In this document: in pieces, positions 35,409 through 44,698 of the stretch
Position numbering within the stretch: position 1 is the first letter of the stretch
Layout: the number at the start of each line of letters is the position of its first letter
Origin: an uncultured Clostridia bacterium
GTDB taxonomy: Bacteria > Bacillota > Clostridia > Peptostreptococcales > Anaerovoracaceae
Reading direction: 5' to 3'
NCBI GenBank assembly: GCA_938034165.1
Contig: CALHKP010000039.1
Location: 4,756 to 68,755, forward strand
Length of the DNA stretch: 64,000 nucleotides
Program-made: the position numbers and the translations under genes
The notes under the pieces: model-generated
Seen by the model: the letters and a program-made list of their open reading frames with translations, nothing else
What the model was told of the DNA's origin: nothing
Database searches by the model: none

Positions 35409-37061
35409 ATGAAAGCCGAAGTAAGTAAAAGAGTTGAAGAAATCGCTGTGGAGCTCACAGGGCAGAAGAGTATTGTTGAAACACCGGACGAGGTGAAAAT
35501 GTCGGAACTGGTTTACGATGTTATTTCCAGAATTGATTATTTCAAGAAGCATCCGGAAAACCTTTATCTGCTAGACTGCAAGGATGATTTTCTTGGAAGA
35601 AAGGTTGTTGTTGCAGAACTTAACGGAGAAAAGGCAAAGAGCGATAAGACAGTTGTGCTTATCGGACACACAGACACTGTAGGTATTTCTGACTATGGTA
35701 CACTTCAGGAATATGCAACAAAGCCTGCGGAACTTATCGAAAAGCTAAAGGAAGTATCACTTCCGCCTGAAGCAAGAGAAGACTTGGAATCAGGAAAATA
35801 TATGTTCGGCCGTGGCCTCTTTGATATGAAATCAGGAGACGCTGCAATTATCGCTCTGATGGAAAAAATCTCAGAGGATATCGAAAACTTTGAAGGAAAT
35901 CTTATCTATGGGGCAGTTTGCGACGAAGAAGGTAACTCAACAGGAATGCTGAACCTGGTACCAAAGCTTGTTGAACTGAAGAAGACAAAGGGGTATGACT
36001 ACATCGCTATGCTAGACCCTGATTATGTGGCACCTGCATATCCGGGAGATCCGCTAAAATATGTTTATGTTGGAACAGTAGGAAAGGTAATGCCTACATT
36101 CTATATCGTAGGAAAAGAAACTCATGTAGGTGAATCATTTGACGGTCTTGACCCTAACCAGATTGCTGCACAGCTTACACAGAGAATCAACCTGAATCCT
36201 GAGTTCTGTGACGTAGTTGACGGAGAAGTTACGCTTCCTCCAATTACACTGAAGCAGAGAGATCTGAAGCCTGAATACTCAGTGCAGATTGCAAACAAGT
36301 CAATTCTGTTCTTTAACTACGCAACACATTCATCAACGCCTGACGAAGTTCTTCAGAAGATGAAAAACGTTGGACAGGAATGCTTCCAGCAGGTTGCAGA
36401 CACACTGAATGACAGATACAAGACATTCTGCCAAATGATTGGTCGTGAATTCCGTCCACAGCCATGGGTTGCAAGAACTATGACATTCGATGAACTTTGC
36501 AAGGCAGTAAGAGCTGAACAGGGCGACAAGTTCGACGATATGGTTCGCGAATATGCAGACGAAATCAAAAACGATGCAAGATACGATGTAAGAGACAAAG
36601 CTATGAAGGTTGTTGAATTTGTTCACAATCTGTGGACTGATAAGGATCCTGTTCTTATCGTATATCTCACACCTCCATACTATCCACATAACTACGTGGA
36701 AGGATCAAAGGAAAGAGAAAAGGCTCTTATCGAAGCAGTTGCAAAGGCTGTAGAAGTAACAGAACCTAACTACGACTACGATCTTGTACAGAAAAAATTC
36801 CTGCCATGTATCTCAGACCTGAGCTATGCGGCAGCACCAAAAGATCCTGAAATCATCGAAAAGTACATCAGTAATACACCGGGATATGGAGTATTCTATG
36901 AACTTCCAATCGAAGCAATGCAGGAACTTGACCTTCCTGTAGCAGATATCGGTACATTCGGAAAGGACGCTCACAAGTTTACAGAGAGAATCGATACTCT
37001 GGCAACATTCAATATGACACCGGATCTTCTATATAACACAATACTTGACTTACTTAAATAG
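35409..37061 (+). CDS. RocB-like M20 family protein 2 (550 aa)
   Basis: Second RocB-type protein of the run. Ligands: H87 and D89 (GHTDTV), D139 (GRGLFDMKSG), E173-E174 (CDEEGNSTG), DPDY further on and a distal histidine in KDAHKFTERID. It resembles the third copy (38742) more than the first: both share AYPGDP/NYNPGD, KVMPTF/KLLPCF and GTFGKD/GAFGRD segments. The start is the ATG behind GGAGG at 35397-35401, not the in-frame ATG five codons upstream that overlaps it. Confidence 0.83.
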   Translation: MKAEVSKRVEEIAVELTGQKSIVETPDEVKMSELVYDVISRIDYFKKHPENLYLLDCKDDFLGRKVVVAELNGEKAKSDKTVVLIGHTDTVGISDYGTLQEYATKPAELIEKLKEVSLPPEAREDLESGKYMFGRGLFDMKSGDAAIIALMEKISEDIENFEGNLIYGAVCDEEGNSTGMLNLVPKLVELKKTKGYDYIAMLDPDYVAPAYPGDPLKYVYVGTVGKVMPTFYIVGKETHVGESFDGLDPNQIAAQLTQRINLNPEFCDVVDGEVTLPPITLKQRDLKPEYSVQIANKSILFFNYATHSSTPDEVLQKMKNVGQECFQQVADTLNDRYKTFCQMIGREFRPQPWVARTMTFDELCKAVRAEQGDKFDDMVREYADEIKNDARYDVRDKAMKVVEFVHNLWTDKDPVLIVYLTPPYYPHNYVEGSKEREKALIEAVAKAVEVTEPNYDYDLVQKKFLPCISDLSYAAAPKDPEIIEKYISNTPGYGVFYELPIEAMQELDLPVADIGTFGKDAHKFTERIDTLATFNMTPDLLYNTILDLLK

Positions 37062-37073
37062 CAGGAGGAAATT

Positions 37074-38717
37074 ATGAGAAAAGCTGATAGATTATTTATA
37101 AACGGAAAAATATATACTCTAGAGGCTGAGGGAGTGTGTAAAGAAGCCCTCGCTGTACGTGACGGCAAAATTGACTTTGTTGGCACAACAGACGAGGTGC
37201 TTGGAAAATACGAAAGCAACGAAGTTATTGATCTGGAGGGAAAGACAATGCTTCCGGGAATGGGAGATTCGCATCTTCACTTTTTCGCATACTGCCAGAC
37301 CTATACTACAGTAGACCTTGGCGTTGCAAAGACAAAGGCGGAGGCAATTGCACTGCTGGCAGCGAAAGCAGCGGAAACACCTGAAGGCCAGTGGATCAAA
37401 GGTTCAAACTTTGACCAGTCAAAATGGACAGATGCAGAGGACCAGTTCCCTACAAGACATGACCTTGACAAGGCCAGCAGCAAGCATCCGATTGTAATCA
37501 AGAGAGTATGCCTTCATACTGCAGTAGCAAATACAATGGCACTGGAGAAGGCCGGAATTGGAAAAGATTTTGTATTCGGAAGCGGCGGAGTTGTTGAACT
37601 GGCAGAAGACGGATATCCTACAGGAGTACTCAGAGAACAGTCCACTAAGATCTTTGATGAGATTATACCGGATCCAACTAAGATTCCTGAGAAAAAAGAG
37701 GAAATCTACAAGAAGGCATTTGCTAAAGCGTCCAAAGACGGAATCACTATGGTACACACATATGCTGCAGACATCTGGAAATATGTAGAAGACTTTGATG
37801 ATTATCTGAAGCTGGATAGAGAAGGAAAGCTTCCACTCAGAGTCACAATCTACCTTGACAGACAATATCAGAAGCCATATGTGACCCGCAAAGAAATGGA
37901 CGACCCTTACAGAAAGGTTCAGTACGGCGGCTACAAACTGTTTAGTGACGGAGCTCTCGGCTCAAGATCGGCAAAGCTGTTTGAACCATACGACGATGAC
38001 CCGTCAACAGACGGAATTCTGATACAGCCTCAGGAAGAGCTGAACGAAAAAGTCCTCTCGGCATATGAGGCAGGACTTCAGCCGGCAATACATTGTATAG
38101 GGGACAAAGCTTTCGACAGCGTAATTACTGCTATAGAATACGCAGTAGAAAAGAGCAGAGAGCACGGCATGACAGAAAGAGAACAGCGTGACAGACATCC
38201 GTTCAGAATCATCCACGCTCAGATGGCAAGACCTGAACTGATTGAAAGACTGACTAAGCTTCCGGTCGTTCTGGACATCCAACCATCATTCCTGATTACA
38301 GACCTTCACTGGATAGAAGAAAGAGTGGGTAAAGAAAGAGCTGCTCACAGCTACCAGTGGAAGACGTATCTGGATGCAGGACTGAGACTCTGCGGAGGTT
38401 CAGACGCACCTGTAGAAGACTTTTCGCCATGGCAGGGAATCTTTGCCGCTGTTGCAAGACAGGACAAGGAACTCTATCCGGAAAACGGATGGCACCCTGA
38501 AGAAAAGGTTTCTGTATATGAAGCAGCATGCATGTTCTCCAAGAATATACCTTATGCAATAGGCGAAGAAGACAGACTGGGAACGCTCGAAACAGGCAAG
38601 TTTGCTGACATGATTGTAATAGACCGAGATATATTTGAAATTCCTGCAGAGGAAATCCTCGGTGTACAGGTTGAAAGCACTTACCTGGCGGGCGAGAAAG
38701 TATATGAGAAAAACTAA
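37074..38717 (+). CDS. YtcJ-like metal-dependent amidohydrolase
   Basis: A 547-residue amidohydrolase-3 family enzyme. The HxH metal pair is H67/H69 (GDSHLHF); further ligands are in IHCIGDKAFD, RIIHAQM and the C-terminal GSDAPVEDFSPW. Members cleave N-acyl or cyclic amide bonds in diverse small molecules, including N-substituted amino acids. ATG 37074 follows GCAGGAGG, 12 bases past the RocB-2 stop, so it is co-transcribed. It adds a second hydrolase fold to an otherwise M20 set. Confidence 0.83.
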   Translation: MRKADRLFINGKIYTLEAEGVCKEALAVRDGKIDFVGTTDEVLGKYESNEVIDLEGKTMLPGMGDSHLHFFAYCQTYTTVDLGVAKTKAEAIALLAAKAAETPEGQWIKGSNFDQSKWTDAEDQFPTRHDLDKASSKHPIVIKRVCLHTAVANTMALEKAGIGKDFVFGSGGVVELAEDGYPTGVLREQSTKIFDEIIPDPTKIPEKKEEIYKKAFAKASKDGITMVHTYAADIWKYVEDFDDYLKLDREGKLPLRVTIYLDRQYQKPYVTRKEMDDPYRKVQYGGYKLFSDGALGSRSAKLFEPYDDDPSTDGILIQPQEELNEKVLSAYEAGLQPAIHCIGDKAFDSVITAIEYAVEKSREHGMTEREQRDRHPFRIIHAQMARPELIERLTKLPVVLDIQPSFLITDLHWIEERVGKERAAHSYQWKTYLDAGLRLCGGSDAPVEDFSPWQGIFAAVARQDKELYPENGWHPEEKVSVYEAACMFSKNIPYAIGEEDRLGTLETGKFADMIVIDRDIFEIPAEEILGVQVESTYLAGEKVYEKN

Positions 38718-38741
38718 GGACAATGAGAAAGGAGCATTGAA

Positions 38742-40403
38742 TTGAGACTCGAATCTTTTGAAGAGGTAAAAAGACTGACCAGCGAAATGGTTGCAATTCC
38801 AAGCATCAACAAAGAACCCGGAGGGGAAAGCAAGGTAGCAAAATACATACTTGACTACTATAACTCTCTTCCATATTTCCAGGAGCATCCTGACAGAGTA
38901 AAGATGTTTCAGACAAAGGACGACTTTGTTGAAAGACATTCAACTTATGCTTATGTTAAAGGAACAAAGGGAAATTCCGGAAAAACAGTAATCCTAATCG
39001 GACATATCGACACAGTAGGTGTTGACGATTTCGGAACAATCAAAGAATACGCTTTCAAGACAGAAGAACTGCCTGCAAAGCTTCGTGAAACTTTTGATCT
39101 TCCACAGGAAGTTATTGACGACATGGAATCCGGAGAGTTTATGTTTGGAAGAGGAGCTCTTGACATGAAGTCAGGAGTTGCAGGCCATATGTACCTGATC
39201 AAATATTTTTCAGAGCATCCTGAAGAACTTGATGGAAACATCATAGCTATCGCAGAGTGCGACGAAGAAGACAACTCCAAAGGAATTATCACAGCTCTCG
39301 ATGAACTTGTAGAACTGAAGAAAAAAGAAGGTTTCGAGTACCTGGCATGCATCAACGCAGACTACTCAACAAACTACAATCCGGGAGATGAAAACAGATA
39401 TATCTACTACGGAAGTATCGGAAAACTTCTTCCATGCTTTGTTGCTTTCGGTAAGGAAGCTCACGTGGGACAGGCATTCAGCGCTATGGACCCTAACCTG
39501 CTTATAGCAGAAATCACAAGAAACATGTCACTGAACACAGACCTTTGCGATATCGCTCAGGGAGAGGTTGCAATTCCGCCAATCTCACTTAAGCAGACAG
39601 ATACTAAGGTAGGATATACAGTACAGACAGCACTCACTGCATTCTCCTACTACAACTTCTTCACTCACGGAATGAACCCTGAGGAAGTACTTCTCAAGTG
39701 CAAAGCCGTTGCAGAAAAATCATATGACAACGTTATTGAATATCTGAACGACCAGTACAAGAAATTCTGCGAATTGAGCAAAGTTGACTTCCACGAACTT
39801 CCATGGAAGAAACGTGTTTACACATGGGACGAATTCTATAGCGAACTGGCAGCTGCTCATGGTAAAGAATTCACAGATTCAATAGCTGCATTCACAAAGA
39901 AACTTCATGCAGATGAACCTGAACTTGATATGAGAATGTTTAACTTGAGAGTTGCTGAAGAGGCATGGAAATGGTGCGAAGACAAGTCACCTGCTGTAAT
40001 TCTGTTCTTCGGTTCCGTTTACAGCGCAAGAATCGAAATGACAAGAAAAACAGAAAAAGAACGCATGCTTTTAGATGCAGTTGAAGGTGCGGTAGAAGAC
40101 GTAAGAGGCGAAAGCTGCCGCGAAATCAAGACAAGAATGTTCTATCCATATATTTCTGACTCAAGCTTTATGGCTGTATGCGACCCGCTGAGCTCAGTAA
40201 AGGCAATCGAAACAAACATGCCTTGCTGGGGCGTGAAGTATTATCACGATGCAGAAAAGATTTTGAACATCAATGTTCCTGTAGTTAATATCGGTGCATT
40301 CGGAAGAGACGGACATATGCTCACAGAAAGAGTTGATATGAGACACACATTCCAGAATGTTCCAAACATCACGTATGAGACAGTAAGAACACTGCTCAAA
40401 TAA
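38742..40403 (+). CDS. RocB-like M20 family protein 3 (553 aa)
   Basis: Third RocB-type protein. Ligands: H88 and D90 (GHIDTV), D141 (GRGALDMKSG), E175-E176 (CDEEDNSKG), NADYS further on and the distal histidine in RDGHMLTERVD. Where copies 1 and 2 have DPEPS or DPDY, this copy has NADYS, so one metal-side residue is shifted from the DP pattern. Translation starts at a TTG (38742) seven bases past AAAGGAG, an unusual start for the run; no ATG is better placed. Confidence 0.82.
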   Translation: MRLESFEEVKRLTSEMVAIPSINKEPGGESKVAKYILDYYNSLPYFQEHPDRVKMFQTKDDFVERHSTYAYVKGTKGNSGKTVILIGHIDTVGVDDFGTIKEYAFKTEELPAKLRETFDLPQEVIDDMESGEFMFGRGALDMKSGVAGHMYLIKYFSEHPEELDGNIIAIAECDEEDNSKGIITALDELVELKKKEGFEYLACINADYSTNYNPGDENRYIYYGSIGKLLPCFVAFGKEAHVGQAFSAMDPNLLIAEITRNMSLNTDLCDIAQGEVAIPPISLKQTDTKVGYTVQTALTAFSYYNFFTHGMNPEEVLLKCKAVAEKSYDNVIEYLNDQYKKFCELSKVDFHELPWKKRVYTWDEFYSELAAAHGKEFTDSIAAFTKKLHADEPELDMRMFNLRVAEEAWKWCEDKSPAVILFFGSVYSARIEMTRKTEKERMLLDAVEGAVEDVRGESCREIKTRMFYPYISDSSFMAVCDPLSSVKAIETNMPCWGVKYYHDAEKILNINVPVVNIGAFGRDGHMLTERVDMRHTFQNVPNITYETVRTLLK

Positions 40404-40447
40404 ATAAGGCATAAATCATCTATGCGATAAAAGAAAGGAGATAACTT

Positions 40448-41872
40448 ATGGGTATTATTAACAGTATTGCTCAGGTTATGATTAACATTGCGTCATGGTT
40501 CTGGGGTATTCCAATCCTTATCCTGATCGGTGGCGGCGGACTCTATTTCTCACTGAGACTCGGATTTGTACAGATTAGACATTTCGGATATATCTGTTCA
40601 CAGACATTCGGAAAAATGTTCGGAAACAACAAAGATCAGGCAGAAGGTGAAGTATCAGCCTTCGCTGCAGCTTGTACAGCTCTTGCTTCTTCAATCGGAG
40701 CATCAAACATCGTAGGTGTACCGACAGCTATCGCTCTCGGTGGCCCAGGTGCTGTATTCTGGATCTGGATTCTTGCAATTTTGGGTATGGCTACTAAGTA
40801 TGTCGAAGTAACTCTTGGTATCATGTACAGAGAAAAGAACGAAGAAGGCGACTGGGTAGGCGGACCTTACTACTACTGTAAAAAAGGTTTAGGCGGCCCT
40901 ATCGGTACTATATTCGGCGTAGGCTTCGCATTCTTCCTTATGATCGAACTTATTCCATCAATCGCTACACAGTCAGCTTCAGCAACTACACAGTTCGAAG
41001 TATTCGGCATTGACCAGAAAATCGTAGCTATCGTTATGGCAATTATCGTAGTTATCGTTTGTATCGGTGGTGTTAAGAGAATCGGAAGCGTTTGCGACAA
41101 ACTGGTTCCTCTGATGGCAACAGTATACCTTGTGGGAGCTCTTGTTATTATCTTTATGCATATCAGCGAAGTTCCTGCAGCATTTGCTATGATCTTCAAA
41201 GATGCATTCACAGGTAAGGCTGCAACAGGCGGATTCGCAGGTGCAACATTTGCTATGGCAGTTAGATGGGGTGCTGCACGTGGTGTATATTCCAACGAAG
41301 CCGGCATGGGTACTGCTCCAATAGGTCACGCAGCAGCAAACGTTGACCACCCAATCAGACAGGGTATGTGGGGTGTATTCGAAGTTACAGTTGACACAAT
41401 CATTGTATGTACAGTAACAGCTCTTGCTGTATTGGTATCAGGTGTTTGGACTGAACCGGGTGCAAGTGCTAACCCTGGTCCTCTTGCTCAGATGGCATTC
41501 GCATCAGGATTTGGTGCAACATTCTCAAATATGTTTGTAAGTATCTGCGTATTCTTGTTTGTACTTTCAACAGTTATCGTAGTAGTATTCTACGGCGAAA
41601 GACAGGCAGAATTCCTCTTCGGACGTAAGTTTGCTAAGATCTGGAGATGGATGTATATCGTAGCAGTTATCGTAGGCGGTATCGGTATCAACCTTGCAAC
41701 TCTGTACTCACTTACAGACTTCTTCTTAGGCTTGATTCTGGTTCCAAATATGATCACAATTCTGATCCTGGCACCAAAGGTAAAGAAGGCACAGGACGAA
41801 TTCTTCCATACACCTGGCAAGTACTACATGGCAGATATGGAAGCTAAAAAAGCAAAAAAAGCAGATAAGTAA
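40448..41872 (+). CDS. Sodium:alanine/glycine symporter (AGCS family)
   Basis: A 474-residue polytopic transporter that imports alanine or glycine with Na+. Family markers are AACTALASSIGASNIVGVP near 76-94, WGAARGVYSNEAGMGTAPI near 276-294 and about ten hydrophobic helices. It follows the third RocB gene by 44 bases with AAAGGAG ahead of the ATG and precedes a terminator, so it closes the hydrolase operon. The likely cargo is a product of, or partner to, the upstream hydrolases. Confidence 0.92.
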   Translation: MGIINSIAQVMINIASWFWGIPILILIGGGGLYFSLRLGFVQIRHFGYICSQTFGKMFGNNKDQAEGEVSAFAAACTALASSIGASNIVGVPTAIALGGPGAVFWIWILAILGMATKYVEVTLGIMYREKNEEGDWVGGPYYYCKKGLGGPIGTIFGVGFAFFLMIELIPSIATQSASATTQFEVFGIDQKIVAIVMAIIVVIVCIGGVKRIGSVCDKLVPLMATVYLVGALVIIFMHISEVPAAFAMIFKDAFTGKAATGGFAGATFAMAVRWGAARGVYSNEAGMGTAPIGHAAANVDHPIRQGMWGVFEVTVDTIIVCTVTALAVLVSGVWTEPGASANPGPLAQMAFASGFGATFSNMFVSICVFLFVLSTVIVVVFYGERQAEFLFGRKFAKIWRWMYIVAVIVGGIGINLATLYSLTDFFLGLILVPNMITILILAPKVKKAQDEFFHTPGKYYMADMEAKKAKKADK

Positions 41873-41956
41873 TTAATTAATAACAGAAAGAATATCAAAC
41901 AAGATGTAAAATATAAAAAAATTAGGATTATTAATTAGTTTGATTTATGCTGGATT

Positions 41957-41992
41957 CAGGGGCGGGGATAGATGACCGCCCCTGTTTTTTTA
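41957..41992 (+). terminator. Terminator of the hydrolase-symporter operon
   Basis: A 9-bp GC-rich stem (41957-41965 with 41976-41984) is followed by T8. Confidence 0.88.
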
Positions 41993-42012
41993 ACTGGCTG
42001 ACGGAGGAAAAA

Positions 42013-42396
42013 ATGACTTTTATTGTTAAATTTATAATATTTATTCTCGCAATGTTTTCGGGCTGTTTTTTCGGAGTTTTTATCCTGACTTGCATAGAGG
42101 CAAAATCCGCCGGATTTCAGAGGTTTACTGACAGAGTGCATTCAGCTATGCCGAAAAAAATATGGACACTTGTCACTGTGACATTTGCTTTTGCAGTTGC
42201 TCTTTGCCTGCTCAAGTTCACACCTCTTACATGGAGCAGAGCCGGTATCATTTCCGGCATTATAGCGGGGCTTCCTGTATTTTTCCGCGCCGGTTCAAAT
42301 ATCAACAAAGTTGACATGGAAAAGGCCGCTGAAGAAGACGAAAAAATGATGCAGGAAAAGAAAGCAAAGAAAGAAATCCGAAAGCTGAGAAAGTAG
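42013..42396 (+). CDS. Small membrane protein of unknown function (127 aa)
   Basis: Three hydrophobic segments (about 5-28, 48-67 and 74-92) and a highly charged C-terminal tail (EEDEKMMQEKKAKKEIRKLRK) that should lie in the cytoplasm. I do not recognise the family. ATG 42013 sits behind GGAGG; the longer in-frame extension would run through the preceding terminator. It lies between the symporter terminator and the promoter of the EF-G paralogue, so it may be expressed alone or by read-through. Confidence 0.65.
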   Translation: MTFIVKFIIFILAMFSGCFFGVFILTCIEAKSAGFQRFTDRVHSAMPKKIWTLVTVTFAFAVALCLLKFTPLTWSRAGIISGIIAGLPVFFRAGSNINKVDMEKAAEEDEKMMQEKKAKKEIRKLRK

Positions 42397-42454
42397 CGGC
42401 TTTGTTCATATACATAAACGATGAACAGAATTATCGAACTATTCGAAAAAGCCG

Positions 42455-42483
42455 TTGTATTATGTATTCAATTTTGTTATAAT
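42455..42483 (+). promoter_or_regulatory. Promoter of the EF-G paralogue
   Basis: TTGTAT (42455-42460) and TATAAT (42478-42483) are 17 bp apart, 37 bases before ATG 42520. The promoter lies inside the longer in-frame extension, which argues against a start at 42421. Confidence 0.7.
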
Positions 42484-42519
42484 CAATGTAACGATTTTAA
42501 ATTTAGGAGGGCTTTATTG

Positions 42520-44478
42520 ATGAAAGGCTATACAAGTGAAACTATCAGAAACGTTGCATTACTTGGTCACGGAGGATGCGGTAAGACTACACTCTTAGAA
42601 GCAGCATTACTCGAGACAGGTGTAATCAAAAAGCTAGGTAAGGTAGAAGACGGAAATACTGTTTCTGACTATGATAAAATGGAAATAGAAAAAGGTTATT
42701 CTATCAATACATCAGTTGTTCCTATCGAATGGAAAGACAGCAAGATTAACTTTATTGATACACCGGGATACTTCGATTTCGTAGGAGAAGTAAATGCAGC
42801 ATTGAGAGCATCAGAAGCGGCAGTAATTCTTGTTGATGCAGGTGCAGGTGTTCAGGTTGGAACAGAAGCAGCATGGAAGGCTTGCGAAAGATACAAGACT
42901 CCAAGATTTATCGTAATTAATAAGAGAGACAAGGACGAATTCGATTTTTATAAAACATTTGATGAGCTAAAGGCAAAATTCGGCGAAACTCTGATTCCAT
43001 TCAGCTGGCCTCTGACAGCAGAAATCGACGAGGATCTGAAGGAAGCTATCGCTATGGCTGACGACGAACTCATGGAAAAATATTTCAGCGGCGATGATTT
43101 CACTGACGAAGAAATCAAGAGCGGACTGGTTAAGGGTATTTCAGAAGGTAATATCGTTCCTGTATGTTCATCTGCATTCCAGTTAGGACATGGTATAGAA
43201 GGTCTTATGGATCTGCTCCTTACATATGTTCCAACTCCGCTGCAGCACGGACCATATGCAGGATTCAACGACAACAACGAACCTGTTGAGAGAATTTCAG
43301 TTACAGACGCACCTATGTCAGCATTCGTATTCAAGACAATTGTTGACCCATTCGTAGGTAAGATTTCCCTGCTCAAGGTAGTAACAGGCAAAATCAATTC
43401 AGGTACAGAAGTTCTCAACGAAAGAACAGGTAAAACAGAAAAATTAGGAAAGCTCTTCTTCCTGAGAGGTAAAGAACAGTTAGAACTCAACTACGCAGAA
43501 GCCGGCGATATCGTAGCTGTTGCAAAACTTCAGCACACATTGTCAGGAGATACACTCTGCGATAAGAGCGATCCTATCAGATATCTGCCACTGGACTTCC
43601 CGTCACCAACTTACTATATCGCTATAGAGGCTGTTGATAAGGGCGACGAAGAAAAGATGGGTACGGGACTGGCAAGACTGAGAGAAGAAGACCCATCCTT
43701 TGTAGTTGAAAGAAATGCAGAAACACACCAGACACTGCTGGGAGGTCAGGGTGACATCCAGCTGAGCATTATCTTAGCAAAACTCAAGGACAGATTTGGC
43801 GTAAGTGTTAAGACTGTTCCTCAGAAGATTGCTTACAGAGAAACAATCAAAGGCACTTCAGATGTTCAGGGTAAACACAAGAAACAGTCAGGCGGAGCAG
43901 GTCAGTACGGTGACGTTCATATCAGATTCTCACCATCAGACAAGGAATTCGAATTCTCAGAAGAACTATTCGGCGGATCAATTCCTAAGAACTACGTACC
44001 TGCAGTAGAAAAAGGACTTCTGGAAAGCATGCAGAAGGGTCCTCTTGCAGGATGCAAAGTAGTAAATGTAAAAGCAGTTCTATATGATGGTTCATATCAC
44101 GATGTAGACTCAAACGAAGTATCATTCAAGATTGCAGCATCACTTGCATTCAAGAAAGGTATCGTAGAAGCAAAACCATGCCTGCTAGAACCAATCATGC
44201 ACATGGAAATTACAGTTCCTGATGATTATATGGGAGATGTAATGGGTGACATGAACAAGCGAAGAGGCAAAATCCTCGGTATGGAACCACTTGCAAACGG
44301 CGGCCAGAAACTTTTGGCAGAAGCACCACAGGCGGAACTGTTTGACTATGCACTTGGACTTCGCTCAATGACTCAGGGACGCGGCCAGTTCGAAATGAGA
44401 TTCGAAAGATACGAAGAAGTACCTAAGAACCTGGCGGACAAAATTATTGCAGAACACCAGGCAAGCGAAGGCAAATAA
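42520..44478 (+). CDS. EF-G-like translational GTPase (paralogue)
   Basis: A 652-residue member of the EF-G family with G1 GHGGCGKT, G3 DTPGYFD and G4 NKRD (where canonical EF-G has NKMD), then domains II-V (GQYGDVHIRFSP; MGDVMGDMNKRRGKILGME). The switch region reads EIEKGYSIN, not the invariant RGITI of housekeeping EF-G, and the protein is about 40 residues shorter. These traits mark the second EF-G-like group of Clostridia, whose role in translocation or ribosome recycling is uncertain. ATG 42520 follows TTAGGAGGG. Confidence 0.87.
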   Translation: MKGYTSETIRNVALLGHGGCGKTTLLEAALLETGVIKKLGKVEDGNTVSDYDKMEIEKGYSINTSVVPIEWKDSKINFIDTPGYFDFVGEVNAALRASEAAVILVDAGAGVQVGTEAAWKACERYKTPRFIVINKRDKDEFDFYKTFDELKAKFGETLIPFSWPLTAEIDEDLKEAIAMADDELMEKYFSGDDFTDEEIKSGLVKGISEGNIVPVCSSAFQLGHGIEGLMDLLLTYVPTPLQHGPYAGFNDNNEPVERISVTDAPMSAFVFKTIVDPFVGKISLLKVVTGKINSGTEVLNERTGKTEKLGKLFFLRGKEQLELNYAEAGDIVAVAKLQHTLSGDTLCDKSDPIRYLPLDFPSPTYYIAIEAVDKGDEEKMGTGLARLREEDPSFVVERNAETHQTLLGGQGDIQLSIILAKLKDRFGVSVKTVPQKIAYRETIKGTSDVQGKHKKQSGGAGQYGDVHIRFSPSDKEFEFSEELFGGSIPKNYVPAVEKGLLESMQKGPLAGCKVVNVKAVLYDGSYHDVDSNEVSFKIAASLAFKKGIVEAKPCLLEPIMHMEITVPDDYMGDVMGDMNKRRGKILGMEPLANGGQKLLAEAPQAELFDYALGLRSMTQGRGQFEMRFERYEEVPKNLADKIIAEHQASEGK

Positions 44479-44524
44479 AAGAGCCCCAACTTCTAGTAAC
44501 CATATAATGAATAAGTAAAACAAA

Positions 44525-44564
44525 AAACACTCCCTGTAACGAAAGTTGCAGGAAGTGTTTTTTT
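44525..44564 (+). terminator. Terminator after the EF-G paralogue
   Basis: Imperfect 12-bp stem ending in T8 at about 44557-44564. Confidence 0.75.
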
Positions 44565-44635
44565 GGCAGTTATACTTATCACAGTGGAAAACCGAGGTTT
44601 TGGTCTTTTGTGTGAATTTCCTCAAACAAAGGCAA

Positions 44636-44664
44636 TAGACAGTGGCTGGTAAATGTGTTATAGT
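44636..44664 (+). promoter_or_regulatory. Promoter of radA
   Basis: TAGACA (44636-44641) and TATAGT (44659-44664) are 17 bp apart, 35 bases before the start codon. Confidence 0.6.
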
Positions 44665-44698
44665 TGAATAAAGAACAAACGTTTGAAAGGTGATGAGG

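Noticed and set aside
40873..41307. Ala/Thr/Ile-rich frame opposite the AGCS symporter
   Set aside because: It is the antisense shadow of a strongly supported membrane protein gene.
42421..42519. N-terminal extension of the EF-G paralogue
   Set aside because: A -35/-10 pair lies inside it and a strong ribosome binding site precedes ATG 42520.
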